A stretch of DNA of 64,000 nucleotides, from contig JARUPY010000356.1 in NCBI GenBank assembly GCA_029817715.1, positions 2,017,001 through 2,081,000 of the forward strand, given 5' to 3'. Positions 21,796-34,195 of this stretch are shown here, in pieces (the stretch's first letter is position 1; the number at the start of each line of letters is the position of its first letter). The translations under genes and the position numbers were made by a program. The notes under the pieces were generated by a model that worked only from the letters and a program-made list of their open reading frames with translations, was not told the DNA's origin and made no database searches. Source of the stretch: Melastoma dodecandrum. Its lineage: Eukaryota > Streptophyta > Magnoliopsida > Myrtales > Melastomataceae.

Positions 21796-22488
21796 AAAAG
21801 CATGCGAGCGTGGTCTTCTAATACGAGACAACCCGGCGGGAGTTGTAACAACCATGCAAATGCAAATAGGGCTTTATTCCATTTTAATGCTAGTCGGGAA
21901 AAAAATTCGAAAAACAAGGCAGATAGTTTAAAAATTTTCGAACCATATTCCGTGAATTTTGTTTTCCAACTAATACTATTTGGAAACATAACTATGCAAA
22001 TATATATACATCATTAAATGCTACGATGACACTCTTTAAATAACTTAATAACAAGCTCTAAATGGATATTATAAATGTTTTTATTACATTTTGATTAACA
22101 ACATTATGTTCCGTGGAAATTAACACTTGCAATTTTTTTATTTATGAACTAAAGTTATTCCAATTCCAATATTTTGTTTTATTTTTCTAAAAAAGGAGAA
22201 ATCATTTTTTTATTGAACACTAGCCGGCAAAGATATCTCAAGTTAAAGTAAAATAATGCCCAGAAATGAAATCTATACTTTAGTTTAAGTGCGCTTGAAA
22301 GTTGGTGCAACTTGCTTTGCTTGTAAGAATATAATCAATCTTCCAAAAAGTTAGCTTTATAAATTAATATTCAAAAGGCCAAAAATGCCGTCAATAAAGT
22401 TCTCAAAAAAAGTTTATTATTGAAAAAACAAAAAAAGCTTGTTGTAAATATTATTATCTTCTGCAACTGGATGACTGTCGGTAGTCCA
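21796..22488. other. AT-rich intergenic DNA
   Basis: Nothing beyond low-complexity AT-rich sequence was recognised. The upstream exons expected for the reductase pseudogene were not found here. Confidence 0.45.
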
Positions 22489-22770
22489 TGTGATGTCCCA
22501 CATCAGTTGGAGAGGAGAACGAAGCATGCCTTATAAGATGCTGTTGAGACCTTTCCTCATAAGACACGTTTTATGGGCACCAGTCGTGGGGTCGCGTAAT
22601 ATAACATCCTATGACGGTGGTCTGGTCTGTTACGTAACATCCTCTTCTGGCTCATGCAAGAACACGTAGAAGGAGACTCTTGGACTTTTATCTCAACGGG
22701 GCCTTCATATTCTAACGATTTGTCCAATGTCGGGTTCAAACTTGGGACATTAGCAAACCAACACCCTCTT
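22489..22770 (+). repeat. Short non-autonomous LTR-type repeat (TRIM-like) remnant
   Basis: TGATGTCCCACATCAGTTGG followed by GAGGAGAACGAAGCATGCC resembles the start of a widespread plant short LTR repeat that reads TGTCCCACATCGGTTGGAGA. The match is from recognition only; ends and a second LTR were not identified. Confidence 0.4.
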
Positions 22771-23039
22771 ATATATCACTTGGCTGTTCTTCAGCATATG
22801 AAGGTCCAAAATAATTAGCTAGTTATGAAAAATATTATTATTCATAAAATGCTTATTTTACCATTTTTTGTGATGACGATGGTAAGATACTCTATAAATA
22901 ATTATATTATATATATTTTTTATTTGTTTATTTAGGGAGTTTATCCCCCGAATTAATCTGCAATCCCATCAACTCCTACTGATGATGCTCCGTTTGACGG
23001 TGGGTCCCACCACTTTTTGTCTCACATCTCTTTTCCGCA
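22771..23039. other. AT-rich spacer
   Basis: No feature recognised. Confidence 0.4.
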
Positions 23040-23530
23040 TGAATCAAATTTTCTAAATACTTTTTTACCATTTTGTCCTGTATTTTTCTAACCGATCGGA
23101 AAACGTAAAAACAGAGCATTATTGCGGCTCCTCTTTCGTTGGTAAAGTTACATGAAGTTTGTAACGATAATCTCACACGTATAATTTTAATATTTTAATT
23201 ATATTTATTAAAAATTAAAAAATAAATTTTATTTAAAATGGGCCTCAGTCTTTTAAAGTGATATTTAGTTTTTCGAAACGAATTCATTATTTTTAGAAGT
23301 AGATAATTGATCATCGATTTCCAAAAACGGATCATCTTTTCTCAAAAGGGGACACGATCTAAAAAATGAATCTTCGATTCCTCGTTCACGAATTCACAAT
23401 TTTCAAAGAACGTCGGAAATTTTCTAAATACTTTTTTTACCATTTTGTCATGTATTTTTCTACCCCGTCGAAGAACGTCAAAACAGAGCATTATTGATAT
23501 TCCTCTTTCGATGGTAAAGTTCTGTCCAGG
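23040..23530 (+). repeat. Pair of about 100-bp direct repeats, 380 bp apart
   Basis: The segments at about 23047-23151 and 23427-23524 share TTTTCTAAATACTTTTTT, ACCATTTTGTC, GTATTTTTCTA, AACAGAGCATTATTG and CCTCTTTCG..GGTAAAGTT in the same order, roughly 85 percent alike by eye. They may be two copies of a degraded short repeat. Confidence 0.65.
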
Positions 23531-24885
<1,355 letters not shown>

Positions 24886-25259
24886 TCGTGAAGTTGATAT
24901 CTTGAACGTCGAGCGAGATCCTGGATCCGGGCCATATTGCTGGGGTTGTAGTCTTTCATAATTTCCAAGAATGATAATCGTTGAACGACCATTCACGCTT
25001 ACATAATTTCTCAGCCGCCAAAACGGGGAAAAGTGGTCCGACATGGGTCCAATGACTTAGTCTAGTTCCAATATTAAGTCAAACATGTGTGAACCCACGA
25101 ACATCTTCTGTCGGAGCAATGACCTCCTCCACCAAGTAAGAAACGGTCACGGAATCCGCAGGCGCGTGCAGTGTCGACTATGAGATGGCAAAAAACAAGG
25201 ACGTACGTCACACAGTGACGATCGCAAATCTACTTACCAGACCAACTTCATATGATATG
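24886..25259. other. GST 3' UTR and spacer
   Basis: No gene seen. Confidence 0.4.
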
Positions 25260-25890
25260 TCTGGTCATGTATGCGTGGGTTAGATTAGAGTTCCCACTAG
25301 TTGACGATACGTAGTTGGTTCCTCAAAGTCTTTTCCTTTGTGGACGATTAGTTTGGTGTTGAACTCGACGGAGGTTGATATTCGCTTTCACTTGAGCATC
25401 TCCTACTTCCTTAGCAGCTCATTTGCATACTTGTCTTGACAGGAATAGATTTTTCGGAATTCGTTCAACTTTCAGTTCAACGAAGTACTTCAGTTCTCCG
25501 AGCTCCTTCATATGAAATCGTGCGGAAAAATTTTCGTTGATCTGCTTAATCTCGGTGCAATCATATCCTATGATGATTAGATCATCCACGTGCATGAGTA
25601 CAATGACAATCTTCTCTTCTCAAATTTTGACGAAAAGGCTTAAGTCAACTCATGCAAAAATATATCCACTAAAGAGTAGGAACTCTACAATCTTACCACC
25701 AGGCCCGCGGTGCCTACTTCAACTCGTATAAAGCTTTCTTTAACTTGCAGACATATTGAGATGATTCTTACTATAAAACATTGTGGTTGGACCATATAGA
25801 TTACTCGATCTAATACTCCGTGTAGAAAGGCATTTTTCACATCCATCAGCCAGAATCCATATAGATTACTCGATCTAATAACCACGCAGT
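25260..25890 (-). pseudogene. Ty1/copia reverse-transcriptase fragment
   Basis: On the minus strand, MDVKNAFLHGVLDRVIYM (near 25830) is the copia RT block preceding the active site, and [12 protein letters not shown] (near 25580) is the catalytic box with YVDD changed to HVDD. Frameshifts separate the blocks. No Gag, integrase or LTR is joined to it. Confidence 0.78.
25792..25880 (+). repeat. 24-bp direct repeat within the copia RT fragment
   Basis: CATATAGATTACTCGATCTA occurs at about 25793 and again at about 25858 with matching neighbours, 65 bp apart. It probably arose by a local duplication inside the decayed RT. Confidence 0.7.
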
Positions 25891-27229
25891 CACCCTTTCA
25901 ACTTAGAGCATGGCTGACCGACCACCTTTCGTATTTTTTAACTCATTGCATGTGACATGGGAACATGAAACCGAACCCCGACGGAGACAGACGCTCCCAC
26001 ACGGACACTCCTGCCATCAGACGTTCGTTTTCCCCCTGCATCTAGCAACCCCAAGTCACAAACAACCAAAACTCCTATATCGACGGAGTCCAAACCAGCG
26101 ACGGAGACAAACCATAAGCCTATCTGCTCCTTTCCCTGTCATTGAGTGCCAACGCCTGAAACTTCCCGCAGCTGTACAACAGCACTACGAGAAGTCGTTT
26201 TGTATTCTGATCGACTTACCTACATGTGCAGGACGAAAAATAGGTACCGGACGACACATGGAAGATCTCCGCCAACGAGCTCACTCACGCCAGACGCCTA
26301 GCGTCTCCCTCGTCAGCTTCGTCTCCTGGACCGCTCCAGCCTCCTCTTCTCTAGCCGGGACCAACTCTTGAGGACGCCTTCTTCGCCATGGCCGTGTTTG
26401 GGAATTCAAGCCCTTCAGAGGTAACAATTTCATTTTTTTTTAATTCTTTAAGATGATATAACGTGTGCTTTGTTTACCATTTTTTATTTTTAACTTTTTA
26501 TTATTATTTCATTATTATCATTATCATTATTATTATTAATATAACAAAACCCCCAATTCAATCCTTGTGTGCGTGCCCAAATCAAATGCCAATTTATTAT
26601 GTGCGTCGCATGAATGTTTTAATAAAATGTCAATTTAGTCCGCGCGTCCGTCTGAATGTTAATTTTCGATTAGTAATTTATTTATGATTTTTTTTCTAAA
26701 AAAAACTTTTGGTTTGACTTATTCATATATCATTATTGATCGTTGAATTTCAGTACAATTAAATATATTTTAAAATGTCCGGCGAAACCTTTCATTTTAA
26801 AATTTCAAAACATCATAAATTCATGTATTTTTTGAGGTCTTAAATATTAAAATTTTCTAATCCTTTTTTTTTCATTACATGAATATCCGAGAATTATTTC
26901 ATGAATTCGACAAGATGAATCTCGAAGGCAAAGGACTAGACTGAAGGTGCGCAGGAAATAAATCGTTGTGAAAGTATGTCTCGAAAACGACCCAACTGAC
27001 GAGCCCAGTCGATGTAAAGCCGCCCTGGCCGTGCCTCAGGTACATGAGGGAGGTGCAGGCCTCCCGTTTTTCTTTATTTCCACATGTAACGGGTTGTGGG
27101 CCCAAGTGCATAGGCCCACGATCACCACCCTTCCCCATTCTCTTTGATCTCAAAAATATTTTGTTCTTGTCTGCATGTCCTAGCCCCACAGGTTTATTGT
27201 CGCATGTTGTTTGTCAAACACACATGAGT
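25891..27229. other. Intergenic DNA with an exon-like start and an ATT microsatellite
   Basis: An exon-like ATG (26389) opens MAVFGNSSPSE and runs into a GTAACA donor at about 26422, preceded by a C-rich leader, but no second exon was found. A TTATTATTATT/CATTAT microsatellite lies at about 26499-26543. The 153-codon frame at 25910-26371 has no recognisable domain. Confidence 0.35.
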
Positions 27230-27570
27230 TCGGGTCCAAAGCCCGAATCGGGTCCAATGCCCGTAAAACATTGCAATGAGTCCGGAGTCATGCCCGGATC
27301 GGGTCCAACGCCCGTTAACTAAAAGTAAACTTTTGGAGCAAACGCCACCTTTTCGAATGTTTAGATGTAAGAGTTAGTAATTATGAATCCCTGAACCACT
27401 GTTTTTTCCGACTTAAACAGATTTTGTAAATAAAGTCGGTGGCGACTCAGTTTAGTTTACCAAGGTTAAACAACACTAACTGTTTTTACGGAGCCATTTT
27501 GGATGGGTAACGGGAACACGAGCCGCTCCCTGATTCTTCCCTAAAGTTCCTAGATGAGGCCTTACCCTTT
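27230..27570 (+). repeat. Dispersed Ty3-like LTR/PBS-junction fragment, copy 2
   Basis: Repeated GGGTCCAA.GCCCG motifs, then AGAGTTAGTAATTATGAATC, then GGTGGCGACTCAG at about 27440. The block aligns in reverse complement with 50240-50640, including the flank beyond the PBS-like site (GGATGGGTAACGG, GAGCCGCTCC). The LTR would be to the left and internal sequence to the right. Confidence 0.55.
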
Positions 27571-27789
27571 CGTACGTCGCCTCTAGTAAACTGGAGATGG
27601 TTGGCAAAACGTCCAGCAAGCCCATTTGGGAACCAAGGGAGAATTCAACACATTTCTCTTCCGTAGCGTCCGACGCTTGAGTTTTGACGTCGACCGGTAG
27701 GGCCTTGGGGGAGTGGGCCCGGATCCTTGGGCTGTCCAAACCGCCACGCGTGCGCTAGGCCGGAAGGCGCGCGTACACCACTAAACTAT

Positions 27790-28140
27790 CTGGGCGAGCC
27801 TTCATCTTGTACACCCATTTATAGGATGTGACCTTAAAATAAACGTTGTTGAAGTTCATCTCCAATTGCGGAAGTCCCTTCAGCATCTCCTTAGTCATCA
27901 TAATCTTCAACTTATGGTAAGAAGCATGCCGAAGCCTATTATGCCATGGTTCTACCATCCCGTTTTTCTTCACTCTATCTATGTATGCCGATTTTGCAGA
28001 CATAACACAGATGGATTTTACCTTCCGTCCTTTCATGAATGGTGCCCAAGAAAACTATAGATCATGATACACCCTGACATCTTTTAGTTCGAACACCACG
28101 AAATTGTTCGGGGTTGTCATTTAGGCTACTAACAAAAGTT
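27790..28140 (-). pseudogene. Ty1/copia GAG-pre-integrase fragment
   Basis: The minus-strand frame 28036-27755 reads MSAKSAYIDRVKKNGMVEPW, then HNRLRHASYHKLKIMMTKEM and LKGLPQLEM, the zinc-binding pre-integrase domain of a copia subfamily. It breaks into unrelated sequence afterwards. It could belong to the same old element as 31480-32540, which carries Gag and protease of a copia on the same strand. Confidence 0.78.
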
Positions 28141-29573
28141 CTTTTTTATTCCTGGGTCCAATTTTTTTCATCAAGATAAAAAATTACCAAAATAAAAAGG
28201 GATCAAATCAAAATCACGACACAAAGGCAAAAATTATTTTGGTTCCTAATCAAAAAAAGAAATAAATCAAATGTTAGACGAAGAAGGGAACAAATAATCA
28301 AAAGGGGGAAATCAAAAAATAACCAAAAGGTAATAGAAGGAGGTGACCTTCTGCTTGTCAAAGGGGTGGCCGAGAAGAGTTTTTCTAAATAACATTCGGA
28401 CGGTTTTCTGATCATCCAGCACAAAGGTTGTAAAGGCGTTACTATCTAACCCCCTACTGAGCCAAGTCTGTGTTTTGGTTTTGTCTTAAACCAGGTGTTT
28501 TCGACCGTTTGTGATGATAATTTCGCTTTTGTTGGGATCACATGCTACGCCTCTCGAGTCATCTGTATCTGGTAACATCGTTTCATTCCACGAGCATGAG
28601 GTTTCTTCAATGGCTTTGTCTATCGTTTCTCTCCCTCTATTGCAGGAATATAGAAGCAAATGACAATATGTTCCTAGATCCATTGGCATCTGCGTCTAGA
28701 TGAGGGAATATCGTCGGGGCTGTATAATTTTGAGGGAAGTTGTGGCACGCTATGAGTTGGCTGCAATCTCCACCTCGAATGCCATTCAACCTCCATACTG
28801 ACCGGCTGCAGTCCCCAGTCCCTCCATCAAGCATCCCCAGTTGCAACGTTCCTTCGGAGACCTTTCGACAGCAACATTACAATCACGGATTCCCTCCAGC
28901 AAGAATTCTCAAAGCCCAAGCCCCAACTACCAAATGGCTGATTTTCCTTGCCTTATGGTAGCAGGCGCAACTCCGATTTCCAGATCTATCTTCCCGACAA
29001 CCCAATGAATCGATTTTTCCGTCGGGATTTATTTTCACGCAACTCCAGGCTCTACTCCAACTCAGGAGAAGCCTCAGCCCAGTCTCCAAGTCACTCCTCT
29101 GTAAACGGTGATGAGTGATCAATGACGCCTTTGATTCCCTCAATTGACAAAACTTTTTATTTCGTGTTTTTTTTTTCATGCAGATACTCTGGAGGGCGTG
29201 CCTTGTGGACAACCAAGGCACGCTCCCCGTTCAACGCTCTGGGGACAAGAATCAACGGAGGATATATATATGAGGGATTATTTGGATTCTCGAAGATCAA
29301 ATCTCTCAGAAGACGGCTCCGCACTCATCAACGTAAGGCATCAGCGACTCTTCAAGTTCGATGTAAACCTATTTTGAAACAACATCGAAAGGTACAACGC
29401 TAACAGGTGCACTAAGGGAGGTGAGAAATGGTATTAATCTCGCTCATCATAGATCCGGTTCTCCCTCGAGTTCAATTCGGCTTAGAAATTGTTAAGGGCA
29501 TTAATCAATCTATGTTTCTTGCATTTTGTCCAGAGTAATTTTTAACGAAAAACTCTTTCTTCTAAAAGATGAC
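28141..29573. other. Unassigned repeat-rich DNA
   Basis: No gene is supported. Short overlapping frames on both strands (28486-28689, 28740-28961, 29122-29403) show no domain. The region probably represents insertions between two halves of an old copia element. Confidence 0.35.
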
Positions 29574-31470
29574 TTGTAACGATTCGAGTTTTTATGATTT
29601 TGAATTAATGTATATGTAATGAGTTGGGAAGTGAATAATAAAGGTTTATATGGATGGGAGTGTAAACGAAGTATGTGTAAATGTATGAATGGTTAGACCG
29701 GAGACGGGTCGAGAACGGGTGCCTCGGACGCCAAAAAAATGAAGATGAACGGATCAAAATGGGGTTGTCACGAGAGACTAGAGAATGAAAAATGAGGCGC
29801 CTAGGTGGCCCTTAAATCAATCCCCATAGTTGATTTTGATGACTTGACGTAAGACTTTCAAGGGTAAATTGTGACCCTAGGATTAAGTTGACTAAGTCAA
29901 ATCATTATATTATTATAATGGTCATAAGGAAGGATAATTTGATGGGATGTCTTGGAGGGTAGTTCATTAAGGGTGGAAGGGATAGAAATCCCTCCCTCAT
30001 TAATGAGAGGCGGTTCTCCCCTCTTGGCCTCATCCGGACACACTTGAGCTTAGAGGGGGGGGAAACACGTAGACGGGAGAAAAAAGGGGAGGGAGGACGT
30101 TCGGCCGAGAGAAAAGAAAGGAGAAGGGAAGCGATTCAAGGTACCAAGGTGGATTCACGGGCAAGGAGAGCTAGACGCCGAGCTAGCGAACGGTTGAGGG
30201 CCAAAGGGAGATGACCCTCACGGGCTGAGGTGGTGAAGCGAAGAGCAGAGCTCACCCGGTTGTGTTTGGGAGCGAACGGCCGGTACCCTCTCATCCCTAC
30301 TTCGTTTATTTTTACGATTAGTTGAGGTGCATGCTGTTGAGGTTCGGTGATTGAGTTTGGATGGTGTTTTGGTATGGTTAGAGGCGGTTTTGGGGTGAGC
30401 CGTACCTTTTGAGGTAAGGGTGGCCACCCGAACCCCTCTAGTGAAAGGTGAGGGATGGTTGGCTTGTCTTTGGGTTACGTTTGAGCGAACCTTAAGGGGG
30501 TTGATGCGGTCCTTTGGGGGTTGGAAAGAGGAGGAAAGAGGTGACGTTTAAGGGGGGGGGGGCGTTGAGCCCGGTGTGGCTGCGCTTTGCCCTCGCTCTA
30601 GGAGCGGAACCACGTGGCTATGAGTCACGGAAATAAGTCAGCTTAGAGGGCTGGAATGAGTGAATGTTTGGAGGTTCTTGGACAGCCTAGATAGGCTAGT
30701 TTTGCGTGCAAATGAAGCACAAAACATTACGCTTGGGGGTGGATGGGAGGTGAAACCGAACGGTTGAACGTTTGGTCGAAACGAGCACGTCAATGACATG
30801 CAAATGTACCCGCCTAAGGGGCTATTCATTTAGATTTTGGATTTGAGGTGTGGAAGCTCAATTCCTACCTTAACAAAGATTTATAAATTGGCTGAAACAA
30901 GCTGAAATTGTAGCATTATGTTGGAGGCTGTATGAGTTGAACTTTGAAGCTAAGGATGTCACAAGTGTGGACGTTCGGGCACGGTCATGCAAGAGCATGG
31001 CGTGCCCCTTCTTATGATGGTATGCGGGGGTTTTAAATGACGTTTTTCAGTTCCTTGCAGGTTCATAGTGTTCATTGGGCTGCACATCATATAGAACTTA
31101 AGCTTTAGTATATTTTCGCAAAGTTTGAGCTTGTAGCTCATGTACATGTAACGAAACTTTTATCAATCAATTGAGATGAGATGTTTTTGCATAAATCAAA
31201 TTGTTGTGATCCTTTCATGACTCACATAGACATTTTAAGCATTATTGAACTCGAGATTATCTTTTTAATGTCAAAATATTTCTTTTTCTAAACCCGAGCT
31301 CAAATAAATTTGGACATCGGAAAACACGATAAAAGGCCTCCCTTTTCTTTGTGATGCATGCGATTTAGTAATCTCTAGTTCCCGAACCTAAACGAATCTT
31401 TACAGTTTTTCTAACCTGAACTTTAAATAGGTTAGTGACGACTCCTTCACGTTTTCAAAATCCGAAGCCT
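29574..31470 (+). repeat. Ty3-like LTR-type sequence, copy 3 of the junction family
   Basis: The right part (31340-31460) reads TTAGTAATCTCTAGTTCCCG ... GGTTAGTGACGACTCC and aligns with the LTR end plus TGGCGACTC site at 27370-27450. A TGTAACGATTCG at 29574 is a possible LTR start, which would make a 1.86 kb LTR. No target duplication or second LTR was found, so the left boundary is a guess. Confidence 0.4.
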
Positions 31471-31479
31471 TATCATCAG

Positions 31480-32540
31480 GGGAGGATATCCATTTTAGAT
31501 GAAACCAGAAACGGGATCTACCCGCGACACTGGGATATGATAAACTCCTTGTAGTTGGATCTTGTTGGAACTATCACCAGCTGCTATGATAGTCCTATCG
31601 ATGTGGATGATTAGCATTCACGAGGAGTTGGCAGTGACGACTCTCTAGCCCTTTGAAATCTGACAACTCCTGCAACTTCTCTCCATCTCTTGTCATGTGA
31701 TTGGAGCATCGGGAGTCTAATATCCAGTTCTATTCATAGTCCTCAGATTTATTGTGAACTATAAGAGTCTGGTTTTTCAACGGTTGCACTTCTTTCGACA
31801 AAACGAGGGAGGCTTCAAGGATCCACTCCTCTTCAAAGTTATCCCTATTTTGACTACTATTGTGGCAGCATTTCCTTCAATGTTATTTTTCTTAGACCAT
31901 CAATCTCTCGTATAATTGCCCTTCTTGTTGCAATTGAAGCATTTTCCATTGAGCTGGCATTAGTTGTTTCTTCTCTCGGTGTGGTTAGTTGGGTTGCTAC
32001 TCTCGTCATCCACTTTTACTAACACGTGAGAATCTTTTTTCCTCAAATATCTTTTTTTCTTAACATAGCTCCTTTCCTTGTTACTATATAAGGCATCTTT
32101 TTTATTTTTCATTGTGACATATGCCATTTGTTTTGCTAGCGTCTCCTGATAAGCTAATAAATCTTTTTTAAATCTTCTAGCTACGGCGGTGTAGGCCGTC
32201 CTTCAACCACCACAATAAATCCCCTATACTTTGACCGTTCCCTTGAATAATTATCCTCCGTATCCTATTAACTGATCTTGGATCCTTGGTCTAGCTTCGA
32301 GATGACTTTACTCTAGTAAGAAACAAATTAATTTCTAATTCTCGTTGTCTAACAGTCAGTAGATCATTTTCTAGCAATTGAATCCTCAAATCATTTTTCT
32401 TCGAGAGCGTAGTTACTAAATTATCCCCGGCGGAAATGTACCCTTTATGCTCCAACTTTTCCTTCTCTATATAGTGGTATATGTGGCGAACATAGCTTAC
32501 CCACTTTAATTTGCCATTTTCGCAATGCCAAGAGATCTTG
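31480..32540 (-). pseudogene. Degenerate Ty1/copia Gag-protease fragment
   Basis: On the minus strand a zinc knuckle CFNCNKKGNYTRD (near 31940, with the conserved His replaced by Asn) is followed by a protease segment with WILDSRCSNHMTRDGEKLQ (near 31710). Stops are frequent. The upstream Gag portion is only faintly visible to about 32.5 kb. Confidence 0.68.
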
Positions 32541-33715
32541 GCCTTGGATATGTATGAATTTTGGACATGCCTATTTTAGTCTTCTCAAGGAATTTAATAT
32601 AAATTTGCAATGGTAAGATTGGTTTTTTTAAAAAATTATTAAAACCGGGAGAGTGTTAAATGGTGACTAGTTGATTAAGATAATTCTCCCCTTCACGATT
32701 AAGTGTCCTAAGAATACGGCTATATTAGTATCAAAGTTGATTACCAAAATGAACTTGCTCTGATCAAAACCATCTCGTTTCGACTTCTTCAATGTCGATG
32801 TTAGTAAAAAAAAAATGCCATAAGGTTGCAATCCCTTAGTTCCGACGTCCTTCAACGTATAAGAGCTTCACCCACTAGTCTTCACCTGATGTGATTCTCT
32901 ACCCATATCACCAAGTCATGGTCGTTTGCTATCTTTTGCTTAGCAACCCTGTCGCCCACCAGCTTTCACCGGGCTACTTTGCTCCAGATCACAGCATATT
33001 TTGAGCCTCTCTCTTCATCAAACCCACAAGCCGTTAAAAGTACTCGGGCTCCAAAATTTGTATTGCCGAACAATCTGTCTGAAAGGCAAAAGAATATTCC
33101 CCGAAGTTTGGGAATTCTAAATCCATCGACCTCAAAGAAATTGGATCGTCTTTTGACCTCCATCTTTAAATTTATTTCTTAAATCAAGAGATTTTGTGGT
33201 TAGTTTATTCTATACAGATAAAACTAGATAGTAGAGTGGGTTAGGAGACTGTACATAAACACATCAATAAAACAAAAGTTTATTAGGTATTTTATGTTGA
33301 AAATGAAAATATATATTATGTCACGTTTTCACCTCAAGTTCGATCTTTTAGCACAATTGGTGCGGACTAATGTACAACAATGGTATAAAAAAAGCCAGCC
33401 CGGTTCAGCTCGACTACTATATTGACACTACCGATTGCACTTGCATTTCGAATTATTTTTTCGACTAACCTCATTTAGTAACATAGCTGCAACATAACAC
33501 AACCCCGATCAAAAAAATTTCAATTCTCAAACCCAAAAAGGATTGAATTTAATAAAATTTGAGAATTAGAAAAAAAATAAGAAGGAGACATAAATAAATA
33601 TTCACATATAAATAAATAATCACTCCAAATTTGCTTTTTGTTGGGTAAAAACAATAACTACAAGGGAGGACACACCATTCATTACAAGCCGAGACTGGCG
33701 GGGTCGCGTGGATGA
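32541..33715. other. Unassigned intergenic DNA
   Basis: AT-rich, with short frames on both strands (32667-32855, 32966-33163) and no recognised domain. Confidence 0.35.
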
Positions 33716-34195
33716 CTGGAATTGTGAGAATGGCATTCTGAAAAGGGTAGACGACGAAGAAGCAGAAGTCGTTGAAGCAAAAGCCCAGATGCCGCCATTG
33801 GCACGTGGACTATGTTATCTTCTAAGTTATATTTAGGATTAAATATTATCGGTCAACTCTTTTTATGAGCGAATGTATTTTGAATTGACGTAATTAAAAG
33901 TACTATTTAATTAAATTGTGATTATGACAAAGCCTAGAAAAATAGATTTTTAGTGGCTCTTCTTCTTAACATGAATCTAACTAACATTCAAATCAAACCC
34001 ATCCAACAGTCAAAGGCGGTTTTTTTTTTGGAGGGTGAAATGTGAACATGATATAAACTCAATAAAATAAAATAAAATAAAATTTAGAAAGGAATGTGGC
34101 TGGAGGGGATGTATTGGTCCACACTACAATAATTGAGAATGGCATTCTGAAAAGCGTAGACGACGAAGAAGCAGAAGTCGTTGAAGAGAAAGAGA
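33716..34195 (+). repeat. Duplicated NLR leader: about 60-bp repeat at 33719 and 34131
   Basis: GAGAATGGCATTCTGAAAAG plus the next 40 bases (GTAGACGACGAAGAAGCAGA, AGTCGTTGAAG) occur at about 33723-33778 and 34136-34189. The second copy is the immediate leader of the NLR start codon at 34196; the first is followed by unrelated sequence. The first may mark the front of a lost tandem paralogue. Confidence 0.75.

Noticed and set aside
25910..26371. 153-codon frame
   Set aside because: No recognisable domain and composition like C-rich non-coding DNA; no splice evidence linking it to exons.
27730..27800. Possible tRNA gene in GC-rich segment
   Set aside because: No cloverleaf could be drawn; no A and B box pair at proper spacing.
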